A stretch of 64,000 nucleotides of DNA from Colwellia sp. E2M01 (GTDB taxonomy: Bacteria > Pseudomonadota > Gammaproteobacteria > Enterobacterales > Alteromonadaceae): positions 64,035 through 128,034 of the forward strand of contig NZ_JAHKPR010000029.1 of the NCBI RefSeq assembly GCF_018860585.1, read 5' to 3'. Shown here in pieces: positions 39,007 to 48,531 of this stretch (its first letter is position 1; every line of letters begins with the position of its first letter). The notes under the pieces are model-generated. The model made no database searches, had not been told where the DNA came from, and saw only the letters and a list, made by a program, of their open reading frames with translations. The position numbers and the translations under genes are program-made.

Positions 39007-39990
39007 ATGGGCAATAACGTAGATATTAAAGCAATACAGGCATTAGCACAAAACGATATGAGCGCGGTAAACGATCTTATCTATGATCAATTACAATCTG
39101 ATGTCGCCTTAATTAATCAACTTGGAGTATACATTGTTAACGCTGGCGGTAAACGCATGCGCCCTATGTTAACAGTGCTTGCTGCCAGAGCATTATCTTA
39201 TCAAGGTACTCAACATTTAGATATTGCCGCGATCATTGAGTTTATTCATACTGCGACTTTATTACACGATGATGTCGTTGATGAATCGAACATGCGCCGT
39301 GGTAGAGAAACCGCAAATGCACTTTTTGGTAATAGCGCCAGTGTTTTAGTGGGTGATTTTCTCTATACCCGTTCATTTCAAATGATGACTAAATTAGGCG
39401 ATATGCGCATTATGAATATTTTATCTGATGCAACCAATATTGTTGCTGAAGGTGAAGTATTACAATTAATGAATTGTAACGATGCCAGCACCACTGAAGA
39501 AAGTTACATGCAGGTTATTTACTGCAAAACAGCTAAATTATTTGAAGCAGCAACCCGCCTAGCCGCAGTAGTAGCTAAACAAGATGAAAAAATCGAAAAA
39601 GCCATGGCTGACTACGGTAAGTATTTAGGTACTGCGTTCCAGTTAGTTGATGACATTATGGATTACACTGCAAACGCTAAAGAAATGGGCAAAAATGTCG
39701 GTGATGATTTAGCTGAAGGTAAACCTACCCTACCGCTACTTTATGCAATGAAACACGGTAATAGTACGCAACAACAACTCATCAAAGAGGCGATTGAACT
39801 TGGTAACGGCATGGACAACCTTGAATTGATTCTTGCTGCTATGGAAGAAACCGGCTCATTACGTTATACCCAAGCACAAGCCGAAATTGAAGCCGACAAA
39901 GCCATCAAAGCGCTCGATGTTATTGCTGATAGCGAACAAAAAAAAGCATTGATTGCATTAGCGCATATTGCTGCTAACCGTACTGTTTAA
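39007..39990 (+). CDS. ispB: Octaprenyl diphosphate synthase
   Basis: Makes the long prenyl side chain of ubiquinone/menaquinone. 327 aa. The two Asp-rich prenyltransferase motifs are D88-D-V-V-D92 (LLHDDVVDES) and D215-D-I-M-D219. GKRMRPML binds isopentenyl diphosphate. Small residues before the first motif (FIHTAT) fit a long-chain synthase. Divergent from rplU as in E. coli. It ends 12 bp before the PqiA-like gene, so the two are likely co-transcribed. Confidence 0.96.
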   Translation: MGNNVDIKAIQALAQNDMSAVNDLIYDQLQSDVALINQLGVYIVNAGGKRMRPMLTVLAARALSYQGTQHLDIAAIIEFIHTATLLHDDVVDESNMRRGRETANALFGNSASVLVGDFLYTRSFQMMTKLGDMRIMNILSDATNIVAEGEVLQLMNCNDASTTEESYMQVIYCKTAKLFEAATRLAAVVAKQDEKIEKAMADYGKYLGTAFQLVDDIMDYTANAKEMGKNVGDDLAEGKPTLPLLYAMKHGNSTQQQLIKEAIELGNGMDNLELILAAMEETGSLRYTQAQAEIEADKAIKALDVIADSEQKKALIALAHIAANRTV

Positions 39991-40002
39991 AGGTAGCAAG
40001 AT

Positions 40003-40566
40003 ATGACTAAACATTTAGGCTTTTTTCTAAACCTTGTTGCTATCGGTTTATTTATTCCAGGCATTACTCTACCTATATTTTCGTTAGTCATGGAAGCAAA
40101 CGCACATGTTGGCGGCTCACAATTAACAACCGAGCTAGTCAATAAAGAGTTATCACTATTAGGTACAATCAACGAGCTTTGGTTAGACGATCGCTTATTG
40201 GTTGCTATTGCTTTGTTTATCTTTTCGATAGCAATACCTGTAATTAAAGCGACTTTAGTGTGTACTGCCTATTTTATAAGCAACACATCTCTTGCTAAAA
40301 AAATACTTAATGTGATTAGCGCTATTGGCAAGTGGTCAATGGCTGATGTGTTTGTTATTGCGGTTTTTCTGGCAGTATTATCTACCAATCATGCAGAAAC
40401 AATAAATCACCAACAATTTACTTTATTTTCTTTTCAAATTAAATTGGCATTAAGCAGCGAGACTATATCGAATGTAGGTAAAGGCTTTTATTACTTTTTT
40501 GGCTATTGTGTTTTGTCGTTATTAGCTAGCCAAATAAGCCAATACGCTATTAATAAAACCAAGTAA
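40003..40566 (+). CDS. PqiA-like inner-membrane protein
   Basis: 187 aa with four predicted membrane helices (about 6-26, 63-83, 112-132, 160-180). SAIGKWSMADVFVIAVFLAVL is the core signature of the paraquat-inducible protein A family. PqiA/LetA proteins work with MCE-domain proteins in lipid transport between membranes, but here there is only one PqiA domain, no zinc-finger cysteines, and no MCE gene beside it. It follows ispB by 12 bp. Function in this setting is unknown. Confidence 0.8.
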   Translation: MTKHLGFFLNLVAIGLFIPGITLPIFSLVMEANAHVGGSQLTTELVNKELSLLGTINELWLDDRLLVAIALFIFSIAIPVIKATLVCTAYFISNTSLAKKILNVISAIGKWSMADVFVIAVFLAVLSTNHAETINHQQFTLFSFQIKLALSSETISNVGKGFYYFFGYCVLSLLASQISQYAINKTK

Positions 40567-40606
40567 CCTGCCCTACTTTATACTTTGAAAAAATAATTAA
40601 TGACAT

Positions 40607-40646
40607 AAAAAAAGCCCGTCATTTCAATTGAAGTGACGGGCTTTTT
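40607..40646. terminator. Bidirectional terminator PqiA-like gene / mdh
   Basis: GCCCGTCA (40614-40621) pairs with TGACGGGC (40634-40641), flanked by A-run and T-run, with an inner self-complementary loop. Confidence 0.92.
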
Positions 40647-40681
40647 GCAAGTAAGGCTTTATCAATTATATATTGATAAAA

Positions 40682-41617
40682 TTATGCGTTGATAAAATCA
40701 ACACCTTCTTGAATGTCTTTGTTTAATGTTTCTAACATATCGTTTTTAGCTTTTTCTTCAAAAGCAGATAATTCACCGTATGGTAAAATTTCAGAAACAC
40801 CGTTAACACCTAAACGTACAGGGTGTGCAAAATAAGCAGCATCGCCGTCAGCAACATCTACGTAAGCGTAATCTACAACGTCTTCGCCTTGTAAACCTTT
40901 CACTAAAGATAAACAAAAACGAGCAGCAGCAGCGCCCATAGATAAAGTAGCTGAACCGCCACCTGCTTTAGCATTTACAACTTCAGTACCAGCATTTTGG
41001 ATACGTGGAGTTAATGCAGCAACTTCTTCTTCAGAGAAAGTTACACCTTCAACTTGAGAAAGAAGAGGTAAAATAGTTGTACCTGAGTGACCACCAATTA
41101 CTGGCACTTTAACTTCAGCAACGTTTAAACCTTTAAGTTCAGCAACAAATGCTTCACTACGGATAACATCTAAAGTAGTTACACCAAATACACGGTTTTT
41201 GTCGTATGTACCTGCTTTTTTGAATACTTCAGCAACAATTGGTACAGTGCCGTTTACTGGGTTAGTGATAACACCAACTAATGCTTTAGGACAGTTAGCA
41301 ACAATACCTTCTGCTAATGTTTTGATAATACCAGCGTTTACTGCGAATAAGTCAGCACGGTCCATACCAGGCTTACGTGGCATACCCGCTGGAATGATTA
41401 CAATATCAGCACCTGTTAATGCTTGACCTAATGCATCAGCACCAAAACCTTCAACTTTAACTGCTGTAGGGATGTGTGATAAATCAACAGCAACACCAGG
41501 AACTACTGGTGCAACATCATATAAAGCTAACTCAGAACCCGCTGGTAATTGAGTTTTTAATAATAAAGATAACGCTTGACCAATACCGCCTGCGGCGCCT
41601 AAAACTGCTACTTTCAT
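40682..41617 (-). CDS. mdh: Malate dehydrogenase
   Basis: NAD-dependent oxidation of malate to oxaloacetate in the TCA cycle. 311 aa, equal to E. coli Mdh (312). [20 protein letters not shown] binds [16 protein letters not shown] is the mobile loop with substrate arginines, and [16 protein letters not shown] holds the catalytic histidine near residue 177. A CGGAGAT Shine-Dalgarno precedes the ATG. Divergent from argR, as in E. coli. Confidence 0.98.
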   Translation of the reverse strand: MKVAVLGAAGGIGQALSLLLKTQLPAGSELALYDVAPVVPGVAVDLSHIPTAVKVEGFGADALGQALTGADIVIIPAGMPRKPGMDRADLFAVNAGIIKTLAEGIVANCPKALVGVITNPVNGTVPIVAEVFKKAGTYDKNRVFGVTTLDVIRSEAFVAELKGLNVAEVKVPVIGGHSGTTILPLLSQVEGVTFSEEEVAALTPRIQNAGTEVVNAKAGGGSATLSMGAAAARFCLSLVKGLQGEDVVDYAYVDVADGDAAYFAHPVRLGVNGVSEILPYGELSAFEEKAKNDMLETLNKDIQEGVDFINA

Positions 41618-42003
41618 TTGAAATCTCCGAATTATAAATGGGTTTATTTATTGTGCATTATTTAATTAACATAAGAATTTTAGTGCATTTGAGTAAATAC
41701 GTTAATTTATTTCTGCGCAAAAGATATAGCATAACCAAACAAAAGACAAATTATATACGCATATATTGATTATCTATTTGCTGAATTGCTAACCAGTAAC
41801 TATCTATAATCCACTTAAAATATTGATATGACGCGCTATTCAATTAAGTTGTACGGTTAAAACAACTTTTAGGTTGCATGATTTATTTTATATAATTATT
41901 CTATATTAATGAAATTTTATGCGATGATGAACAATTAAATTAGTGCTTTAATCACATTGGTATCGATTTAAGTGTTTTTCTATTACAAGGTTAGTTAAAG
42001 ATT
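41618..42003. other. mdh-argR divergent intergenic region
   Basis: 386 bp, AT-rich. It probably holds both promoters. TATATAATTATTCTAT near 41890 faintly resembles half of an ARG box, expected if ArgR autoregulates, but the other half is poor and I do not call it. No gene seen. Confidence 0.4.
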
Positions 42004-42471
42004 ATGAGCGGTTTACACAAACAAGAAGAGCTTGTACAAGTTTTTAAAGACTTATTAAAACAAGAGCAATTTAGTTCTCAAGGTGAAATTGTTGAGTCTT
42101 TAAAAGCCAATGGCTTTAACAATATTAGTCAATCAAAAATATCACGCATGCTCAGTAAATATGGCGCGGTACGTACTCGCAATGCTCGCCAAGAAATGGT
42201 GTATTGTTTACCCGCAGAATTAGGCGTGCCCACAGCACAAAGTCCGCTCAAACAATTAGTATTAGAAATAGAACACAATTCGGTGATGATAATTATTCAA
42301 ACCAGCCCTGGCGCTGCGCAGTTAATAGCAAGGCTATTAGATAGCTTAAGTAAGAGCGATGGTGTACTGGGTACGATTGCCGGTGATGATACTATTTTTA
42401 TTGCGCCAACCGACGTTAGTAAAATAGACGAAACAATTAAACGGTTAGAACACCTTTTTTCTATTAATTAA
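42004..42471 (+). CDS. argR: Arginine repressor ArgR
   Basis: Arginine-sensing hexameric repressor of arginine biosynthesis. 155 aa. An N-terminal winged helix ([27 protein letters not shown], recognition helix SQSKISRML) is followed by a C-terminal arginine-binding domain with the [13 protein letters not shown] signature. Length equals E. coli ArgR (156). Adjacent and divergent to mdh, the usual enterobacterial and Alteromonadales arrangement. Confidence 0.97.
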   Translation: MSGLHKQEELVQVFKDLLKQEQFSSQGEIVESLKANGFNNISQSKISRMLSKYGAVRTRNARQEMVYCLPAELGVPTAQSPLKQLVLEIEHNSVMIIIQTSPGAAQLIARLLDSLSKSDGVLGTIAGDDTIFIAPTDVSKIDETIKRLEHLFSIN

Positions 42472-42597
42472 ATTCTATTCATTTAATAGTCAAAATCCTA
42501 AACATAAAAACCAAATATAAAGTTCAGTTAAAGTGTCTTATTTAAAGTCAAAACAATAGTTACCAAGAAAAGATATCACTGCAATTAGCGCTACAAA

Positions 42598-45500
42598 CTA
42601 TACAAGCGGCTTAGTCACTTTACTTTGCATAAGTACTTCTTTAATGCTACTCAGTAAAACCTTCCCTGTTACTGGCTTCGCCATGTGATAGTTCATGCCG
42701 GCTTCAAAGCTTTGCTCTTTATCTTCAGCTCTTGCATGAGCGGTCATAGCAATGATAGGGAGGTATTTAAATTTACTCTGTTTTCTAAGTTGTTTAGTGG
42801 CTGTGAGTCCGTCCATTATAGGCATTTGAATATCCATTAGCACGACATCAAATAATTCTTTTTCTAGTATATCTAGCGCTGCTTGACCATTATCTACAAT
42901 AGTGACTATTGCCTGCATACTTGATAATAACTCTTTCGCAACTAGTTGGTTAATTAAGTTATCTTCAACTAAAAGTACTGATATATCTTTTAAGTTTTCC
43001 TCTTCATCGTCTATAGCGCTTTTAGGATTTTGTTTAACGTCTATATCTGCTTCTAAATACCTAGTATTACTTACTTCCTTATTTATTAACTGTTTTTCAC
43101 TTGTACTGTTTACGAAGCTTGGAGTGACGGGTTTTAACTCTTCTAATGATAATTTTTTAACTATATCTAAGTTAAACAAGCTTTTCGATATTTGATCAAG
43201 GGCATATCTAAACAAAGGTAAGTCGACTAATAAGTAAGGGATTTCAAGCTTATCTAAATATCGACAAGTTTCGTTATGCAACGAGGTTAATGCTGGCTGA
43301 GATAAGGCCAGTAATTTAAAGTCCGTTAAATTAAATAGATTACTAGACTTGCTTTGCACTACAGCCTTTTCAGTTTGCAGTTGCTGTAACTGAGAAAAGT
43401 GAGTCTCTCCAATAAGCAATACACTGGCTTTAGCAATATTGAGTGACAATAATTCTTGAATATCATCTACTTCATATAAATACCAATTCATCTGTTTGAT
43501 ACTGTGGATAAAGCTTTCTGTAAGCTTTTGTTTAACCGAATAAACAGTAACACTATCAACAAGTGGGTGCGCTAAGTCTGCAGATAAACGGGTAAATTCT
43601 GCTTGACTAAAATCATTTATTTCTTCGCCAGCGATAGAGATTTTATTTTGCACCTTATCAAGTGCGACCTTTTCTAATGGCAAAATAAAACTTAGCTCAC
43701 TACCTTCACCTAATTGACTAGTTAGGGTTATTTTACCGCCAAGTAATTTAATAATTTGCTGACAAATAGACAAACCTAAACCTGAGCCGCCATACTTACG
43801 AGTCATCGATTCATCAGCCTGACTAAATGCGGTAAATAGATGACTTTGATTCTCTTTAGCAATACCTATTCCTGTGTCTATAACTCTAAAACGTACCTGC
43901 GCATGACTTTCATTGTTTAATAAAGTATCAACAATTAATTTAATATATCCTTGCTCAGTGAACTTAATGGCATTATTAAATAAATTTGCCAGTACCTGCA
44001 CTAGGCGCATTTCATCACTGATCACGTTACTCGGTACGGTCGCACTCATATCAACAAGCATTTCAACACGCTGATGGTTAATGTTGCTCATATTCAACTT
44101 CAGTGCTTTATCAATAATATTGGCGAGGTTAACTGGCGCCTGACTGACCACCATTTTACCCGCTTCTATTTTAGATAAGTCTAATAGTTCATCAACCAGA
44201 TGCAGCAAGGTTGTAGAAGCACTTTGAGCATTAATTAAGTAATGTTCTTGTCGAGTATCAAGAGAGGTACGCGCTAACAAGTCCATCATACCTTGCATGG
44301 CATTAATCGGGGTTCTTACCTCGTGGCTCATATTCGCTAAAAATTGGATTTTTACTCGGTTAGCGTACTCAGCTTGATCCTTAGCTTTTTTCAACGCTGA
44401 TTGCGTCGCTTGCTGTACCGTAACATCATGAAAAAGACTAATAGAACCGAGGACATTGCCTTGTTCGTCAGTAAATTGATTACAAAAGCCTTGATAAGTA
44501 AAGTCACCGGCTTTAATTAACGCACTTTGTGGGTATGTATTATCGTCAAGCGCATTTAAACGATTTATTTCTGCGGCTAATTCAGGAGGCATAAACCTTA
44601 CCGATTTTTCACCTAACATTTGCTCGACTGAATGTTTAGTTAATCGTTCAAAAGCATTATTACAGCCGATCAATAAACCATTATTATCATTAAATACAAT
44701 TAACTCTGGAATAGCATTCATCACCGATCGCAGTAAAGCGTAGTCACGTTGATGTTTCGCACTTGTTTCTTGTAATGCCATCGTTTTTTCGGTCACTCGA
44801 CAATCTAACTCATCGTTTTGTTCGGTAAGCTGTAATAGTAAGGTTCTATTTTGTACAAATATATCTTCTACTACTTGAAACCAATGCAACCAATCAGCTG
44901 ATGGAGTCACTTTGCCGGGATCACCTTCAGCACAATATTGAATATGACGAATAAACTCAGTAGTCGGTTTAATAAATGTACGCTTGGTCATGCTATTAAT
45001 TAACATAAGGAAAGCAAGTAAACCAATAAACATCATTGAGAATATAAAAATGAAGTCGCTGTATTGTGGCTCTGAAAAATTCGCAAATCGTTGGTATTTG
45101 AGTAATGACCAACCATTTACCGCAATAGTTTGTTTTTCTATAAACCACTCGCCAATGCGTTGAGCATCACTCATTTTAGCGAATGCGTCAGGTGTAAGGT
45201 GTTGCAATTCTGTCGGTAATAAATCTTGCCAAGAAGCGCGATAGCTTAACGATTCTTTACCTAATCGTTTCGCTAACAATATCTCATGATCTTGATTAAA
45301 TAGTATTAACCCTTGATCGCTTGAGTCTAACGCCGATAGATTGTCGTGCAATCGAGATAGATTTACGTCAATAACTACGGCACCTAATATTTTTCCTTGA
45401 TGAAAAACACCGGTACCAAGTGATGCGCTCATACCACTACCCGCAGCATCAAGGTAAGGCGATGACCAAAGAACACTATTGTTTTTAGGTGTTAATTTAT

Positions 45501-46089
45501 GCATTCTTTTGAAATGAGCACTGGCTAAGGTATTTTCACTAAATTGCCAAATTTCACGATCAACCCAAGGGTAAATATTTACAAAATTATCAAATGAAAT
45601 GTAATAAAACCATTTAGCTTCTTCAATAATATTTTGAGCTGCAATAAAAGTCGGCGTTAATGCATTCGCCATTGCGATTTCTTTCTTTTTAAGACTATCG
45701 AATTGACTAATTTTTCCTATGCCGGTAATACTGCTACTTAACCTTTTGCCAGGTTGAAGTACATCACGCTCAAGTTTATCTGAATAAAATATATCATCAT
45801 CTTGAGACAAAACAGGCATTGGAGTGTTTACTTCATTAGGATGTTCAAGCATATACTCAGCAAACACTTGTATACCCACAACGGCTTGCACACTTTGTTC
45901 AAGCATCACATTTAAGTGTTGAGCTTCTTGCTTTAATGCTAATAAGCTTTCATCTTGGTGTTGAGTTATTTGATTAAAGTAACGTAGTGAAGCAACCGAT
46001 AAAGCAACTAAAATAATAACGATAAAGGCAACAACGACAGTTATGTTGTAGCGTCTGAAAACAGTATTAATGCCAGTTTGATAGTACAC
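42598..46089 (-). CDS. Hybrid sensor histidine kinase (Cache-PAS-HisKA-HATPase-REC)
   Basis: 1163 aa. Membrane helices near residues 15-37 and 350-370 bracket a periplasmic Cache-like domain of about 310 residues (DREIWQFSENTLASAHFKRM; SASLGTGVFHQGKILGAVVIDVN). A cytoplasmic coiled coil, a PAS domain (about 455-565; MNAIPELIVFNDNNGLLIGC), HisKA with H589 in NMSHEVRTP, HATPase_c (GGSGLGLSI) and a C-terminal receiver with D1086 in LMDIQMPIMDG follow. Residues about 830-985 between ATPase and receiver look like a degenerate receiver. Cache domains usually bind small molecules such as amino acids or carboxylates. It has no HPt of its own, so a separate HPt protein is required; the HPt gene at 26531 is one candidate. 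Confidence 0.9.
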   Translation of the reverse strand: MYYQTGINTVFRRYNITVVVAFIVIILVALSVASLRYFNQITQHQDESLLALKQEAQHLNVMLEQSVQAVVGIQVFAEYMLEHPNEVNTPMPVLSQDDDIFYSDKLERDVLQPGKRLSSSITGIGKISQFDSLKKKEIAMANALTPTFIAAQNIIEEAKWFYYISFDNFVNIYPWVDREIWQFSENTLASAHFKRMHKLTPKNNSVLWSSPYLDAAGSGMSASLGTGVFHQGKILGAVVIDVNLSRLHDNLSALDSSDQGLILFNQDHEILLAKRLGKESLSYRASWQDLLPTELQHLTPDAFAKMSDAQRIGEWFIEKQTIAVNGWSLLKYQRFANFSEPQYSDFIFIFSMMFIGLLAFLMLINSMTKRTFIKPTTEFIRHIQYCAEGDPGKVTPSADWLHWFQVVEDIFVQNRTLLLQLTEQNDELDCRVTEKTMALQETSAKHQRDYALLRSVMNAIPELIVFNDNNGLLIGCNNAFERLTKHSVEQMLGEKSVRFMPPELAAEINRLNALDDNTYPQSALIKAGDFTYQGFCNQFTDEQGNVLGSISLFHDVTVQQATQSALKKAKDQAEYANRVKIQFLANMSHEVRTPINAMQGMMDLLARTSLDTRQEHYLINAQSASTTLLHLVDELLDLSKIEAGKMVVSQAPVNLANIIDKALKLNMSNINHQRVEMLVDMSATVPSNVISDEMRLVQVLANLFNNAIKFTEQGYIKLIVDTLLNNESHAQVRFRVIDTGIGIAKENQSHLFTAFSQADESMTRKYGGSGLGLSICQQIIKLLGGKITLTSQLGEGSELSFILPLEKVALDKVQNKISIAGEEINDFSQAEFTRLSADLAHPLVDSVTVYSVKQKLTESFIHSIKQMNWYLYEVDDIQELLSLNIAKASVLLIGETHFSQLQQLQTEKAVVQSKSSNLFNLTDFKLLALSQPALTSLHNETCRYLDKLEIPYLLVDLPLFRYALDQISKSLFNLDIVKKLSLEELKPVTPSFVNSTSEKQLINKEVSNTRYLEADIDVKQNPKSAIDDEEENLKDISVLLVEDNLINQLVAKELLSSMQAIVTIVDNGQAALDILEKELFDVVLMDIQMPIMDGLTATKQLRKQSKFKYLPIIAMTAHARAEDKEQSFEAGMNYHMAKPVTGKVLLSSIKEVLMQSKVTKPLV

Positions 46090-46815
46090 TGAGTTGCCTT
46101 AACATTGAGTAGAATTATATTTAATATTAACGGAGAAATAACAAAGGTAACAAATTAAAGCAGTCACATACTTTAAGCAAGGTTTTAAGTAATACTTTAA
46201 ATAATGAATATTTATAAAATTTATCCAAACAACCTTCTTTAATATCATTAATAGTTAATCAAACTATTAATATAACAGAGGCAAGGTGAGCAATTATTGA
46301 TGCATTTTCATAATGTAAAAATAATTCATATAAATATTAGGTAAAACTAAATTAGACATTAAAAATTTAGTTTTATAGGTGTACAATAAATCGATTTTTA
46401 GCGATTGTACGTACCACGGCTCGTTATACTGAATGCATGCTTACATAGCAGCCTTTACTGTCTTATGATCACCTTGACTTACGCTCAGGTGACTTATTAA
46501 CTCGACTTCAACTAGATATTGATAATTTTATTTACGCTTACTATTCCCTATAATTGTCGCTTTATTTCAATAGATAACATAATACTAATGCAGCAGGAAG
46601 AATTTCTGTGCAAGGCTGTCATCAAGGGTTATCTAGCAATAATGATTATTATCAAACGTTACTTAATTACTTTTGATAATAATCAGTTTGAGCCAATAAA
46701 AAAGGTAGCTTAATATAACAAGCTACCTTCGTTTACTTTTTCAAATATCCTAATATAGCTTAATTAAAGATAGCTAAAAATTTAATATAACGAAACTTAA
46801 TATAACGAAACTAAG
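46090..46815. other. Palindrome-rich intergenic region, no convincing gene
   Basis: 726 bp. Perfect or near-perfect inverted repeats: ATTAATAGTT/AACTATTAAT (46247-46271), GTACAAT/ATTGTAC around 46381-46410, TCACCT/AGGTGA around 46470-46493, and a perfect 14-bp pair TGATTATTATCAAA/TTTGATAATAATCA (46643-46656, 46672-46685). A 64-codon plus-strand frame (46519-46713) overlaps the last one and the PhoH terminator and is not credible as a gene. The region could encode a structured RNA or be accumulated hairpin debris. Confidence 0.5.
46697..46729 (-). terminator. PIN-PhoH gene terminator
   Basis: AAGGTAGCTT (46702-46711) pairs with AAGCTACCTT (46720-46729); on the minus strand the stem is followed by a TTTTTT run. 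Confidence 0.85.
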
Positions 46816-48303
46816 TTAAAGGTTTTCTTCCGCAAACGACGCCAATCGACTACGCACCACACCGTTTAGGTTAATAGTGGCAGAGCCTGGGAAATCCTTA
46901 AAGCGTTCAACAATATAAGTTAGTCCCGAGGTAACAGCGGTTAAATAATTACTATCTATTTGCGCTAAATTACCCGAGCAGACAATTTTAGTGCCTTCAC
47001 CACAACGAGTAATAATGGTTTTTAATTGCGCCGCTGTTAAGTTTTGACATTCATCGAGTAAAACTAATGCATTTTGTATACTTCTACCGCGCATAAAGTT
47101 AACCGATTTAAACTGAATATTGGCTTTGTCCATAATGTAATTTAAGCTGCCGTGCATACTTTCATCTTGTTGATGTAATACTTCAAGAGAGTCAGTGATT
47201 GCAGCAAGCCAAGGTGCCATTTTTTCTTCTTCAGTACCCGGTAAAAAACCGATAGATTCAGCTATTTCAGGGGTACTTCGAGTAACGATTATTTTGTCGT
47301 ACAAACCGCGCTCAATAACTTGCTCAAGGGCGCTTGCCAAAGCGAGAAGTGTTTTACCACAACCTGCAGGGCCGGTAAGAATAACTAAATCGATATTAGG
47401 GTCGAGTAAAGCGTCCATCGCCATACCCTGATAAATATTTTTAGGGGTAATGCCCCACGCCGTTTTCGTTAATAATCGCTCCCGGCCTAAATCTAAAATG
47501 GCAAGCTGTTCATCATCCCAACCGGTAACTTTACCAGCAAAACTTTCGCTTTCATCTAACAGGTATTCATTAATGTATGCTGAAGGTACAGTATCACGCG
47601 CTACATAGTGAGTAGTATTTCTGCCTTCTAATTCGGTATCAACAGCTTTAATTTTATCCCAAAAATCACCCGAAAATTTATGGTAACCTTTAGTTAGAAA
47701 TTGAATATCATCAATTAATTGGTCAGTTCTATAATCTTCCACATGCGCTAAACCAGCACCTTTCGCTTTGAGGCGCATATTAATGTCTTTGGTGACTAAC
47801 ACTATTTTTTTATTCGGGGTTTTCTTTTGGATGTGTAATGCTGCATTGATAATGCGATTATCGTTTTCATTAAATGATAAAGTATGGGCAGTTTGTTCTA
47901 GGGCGTAATCATTAATAATAGCAAGACAACCACTCGGGTGTTGTTCATCATTTTGCGGTAATTTAACACCTGATAACACCTCATCAGGACTAGCATCACG
48001 CAGTGTATCTTCAAGTGCTCTAATAGCAACACGGGCATCTCTACTCACATCTTTATTTCTATCTTTAATCGAATCTAACTCTTCTAAAACCGTCATAGGC
48101 ACAACAACATCATGCTCTTTAAACGATAAGAAGGCGAAAGGCTCATGTAACAGAATATTAGTATCTAAAATGTAGATAGTTGCAGGGTTTTCGGGTAAAT
48201 CAGTGGTTAGATTCTTCGGAGTCTCAGCTTGAGAGGTTTGGACTGAATTGTGATTTAAATCATTACTTAACTTATTTTCGTTATTCATATTCTCTTTAGT
48301 CAT
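46816..48303 (-). CDS. PIN-PhoH fusion protein (PhoH2-type RNase/helicase-like ATPase)
   Basis: About 495 aa from ATG 48303, chosen for its GGAG Shine-Dalgarno 8 nt upstream; the frame extends to 48360. Residues about 43-190 are a PIN nuclease domain with acidic residues D47 in YILDTNILLHE and later LVTKDINMRLKAK. The C-terminal PhoH ATPase has a P-loop at 311-318 (GPAGCGKT, K317), a Walker B-like LVLLDECQN and the arginine-containing NGVVRSRLA. PhoH2 proteins are reported to unwind and cut RNA. It stands alone, without a visible antitoxin gene, unlike mycobacterial PhoAT-PhoH2. Confidence 0.92.
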   Translation of the reverse strand: MTKENMNNENKLSNDLNHNSVQTSQAETPKNLTTDLPENPATIYILDTNILLHEPFAFLSFKEHDVVVPMTVLEELDSIKDRNKDVSRDARVAIRALEDTLRDASPDEVLSGVKLPQNDEQHPSGCLAIINDYALEQTAHTLSFNENDNRIINAALHIQKKTPNKKIVLVTKDINMRLKAKGAGLAHVEDYRTDQLIDDIQFLTKGYHKFSGDFWDKIKAVDTELEGRNTTHYVARDTVPSAYINEYLLDESESFAGKVTGWDDEQLAILDLGRERLLTKTAWGITPKNIYQGMAMDALLDPNIDLVILTGPAGCGKTLLALASALEQVIERGLYDKIIVTRSTPEIAESIGFLPGTEEEKMAPWLAAITDSLEVLHQQDESMHGSLNYIMDKANIQFKSVNFMRGRSIQNALVLLDECQNLTAAQLKTIITRCGEGTKIVCSGNLAQIDSNYLTAVTSGLTYIVERFKDFPGSATINLNGVVRSRLASFAEENL

Positions 48304-48531
48304 CGCGAATCTCCATGATTGACCGACAAAACAAATATAAAACCGCTTTAATATAAACAAAGTATAGCTTAACTACAGTAATCTCTTATTTTTAGTGAAG
48401 CAAGCATAATTTTTTAATGATCCTGTCTAGGATTCCGCGTAACATAGCGCCTTTTTTTATCGCAGAGTTTTATATTTAGTGAGTCCTGATTATAATAGGA
48501 GCCACAAGATAATTGTCGGAGAAGTATATAT

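Noticed and set aside
41880..41900. Possible ARG box before argR
   Set aside because: Only one half resembles the consensus; in such AT-rich DNA it is likely by chance.
46519..46713. 64-codon plus-strand reading frame with a hydrophobic start
   Set aside because: It overlaps a perfect inverted repeat and the PIN-PhoH terminator and has no convincing ribosome-binding site.
46816..48303. PIN-PhoH protein as part of a toxin-antitoxin pair
   Set aside because: No small antitoxin gene precedes it; the protein looks like the common chromosomal PhoH2 form.
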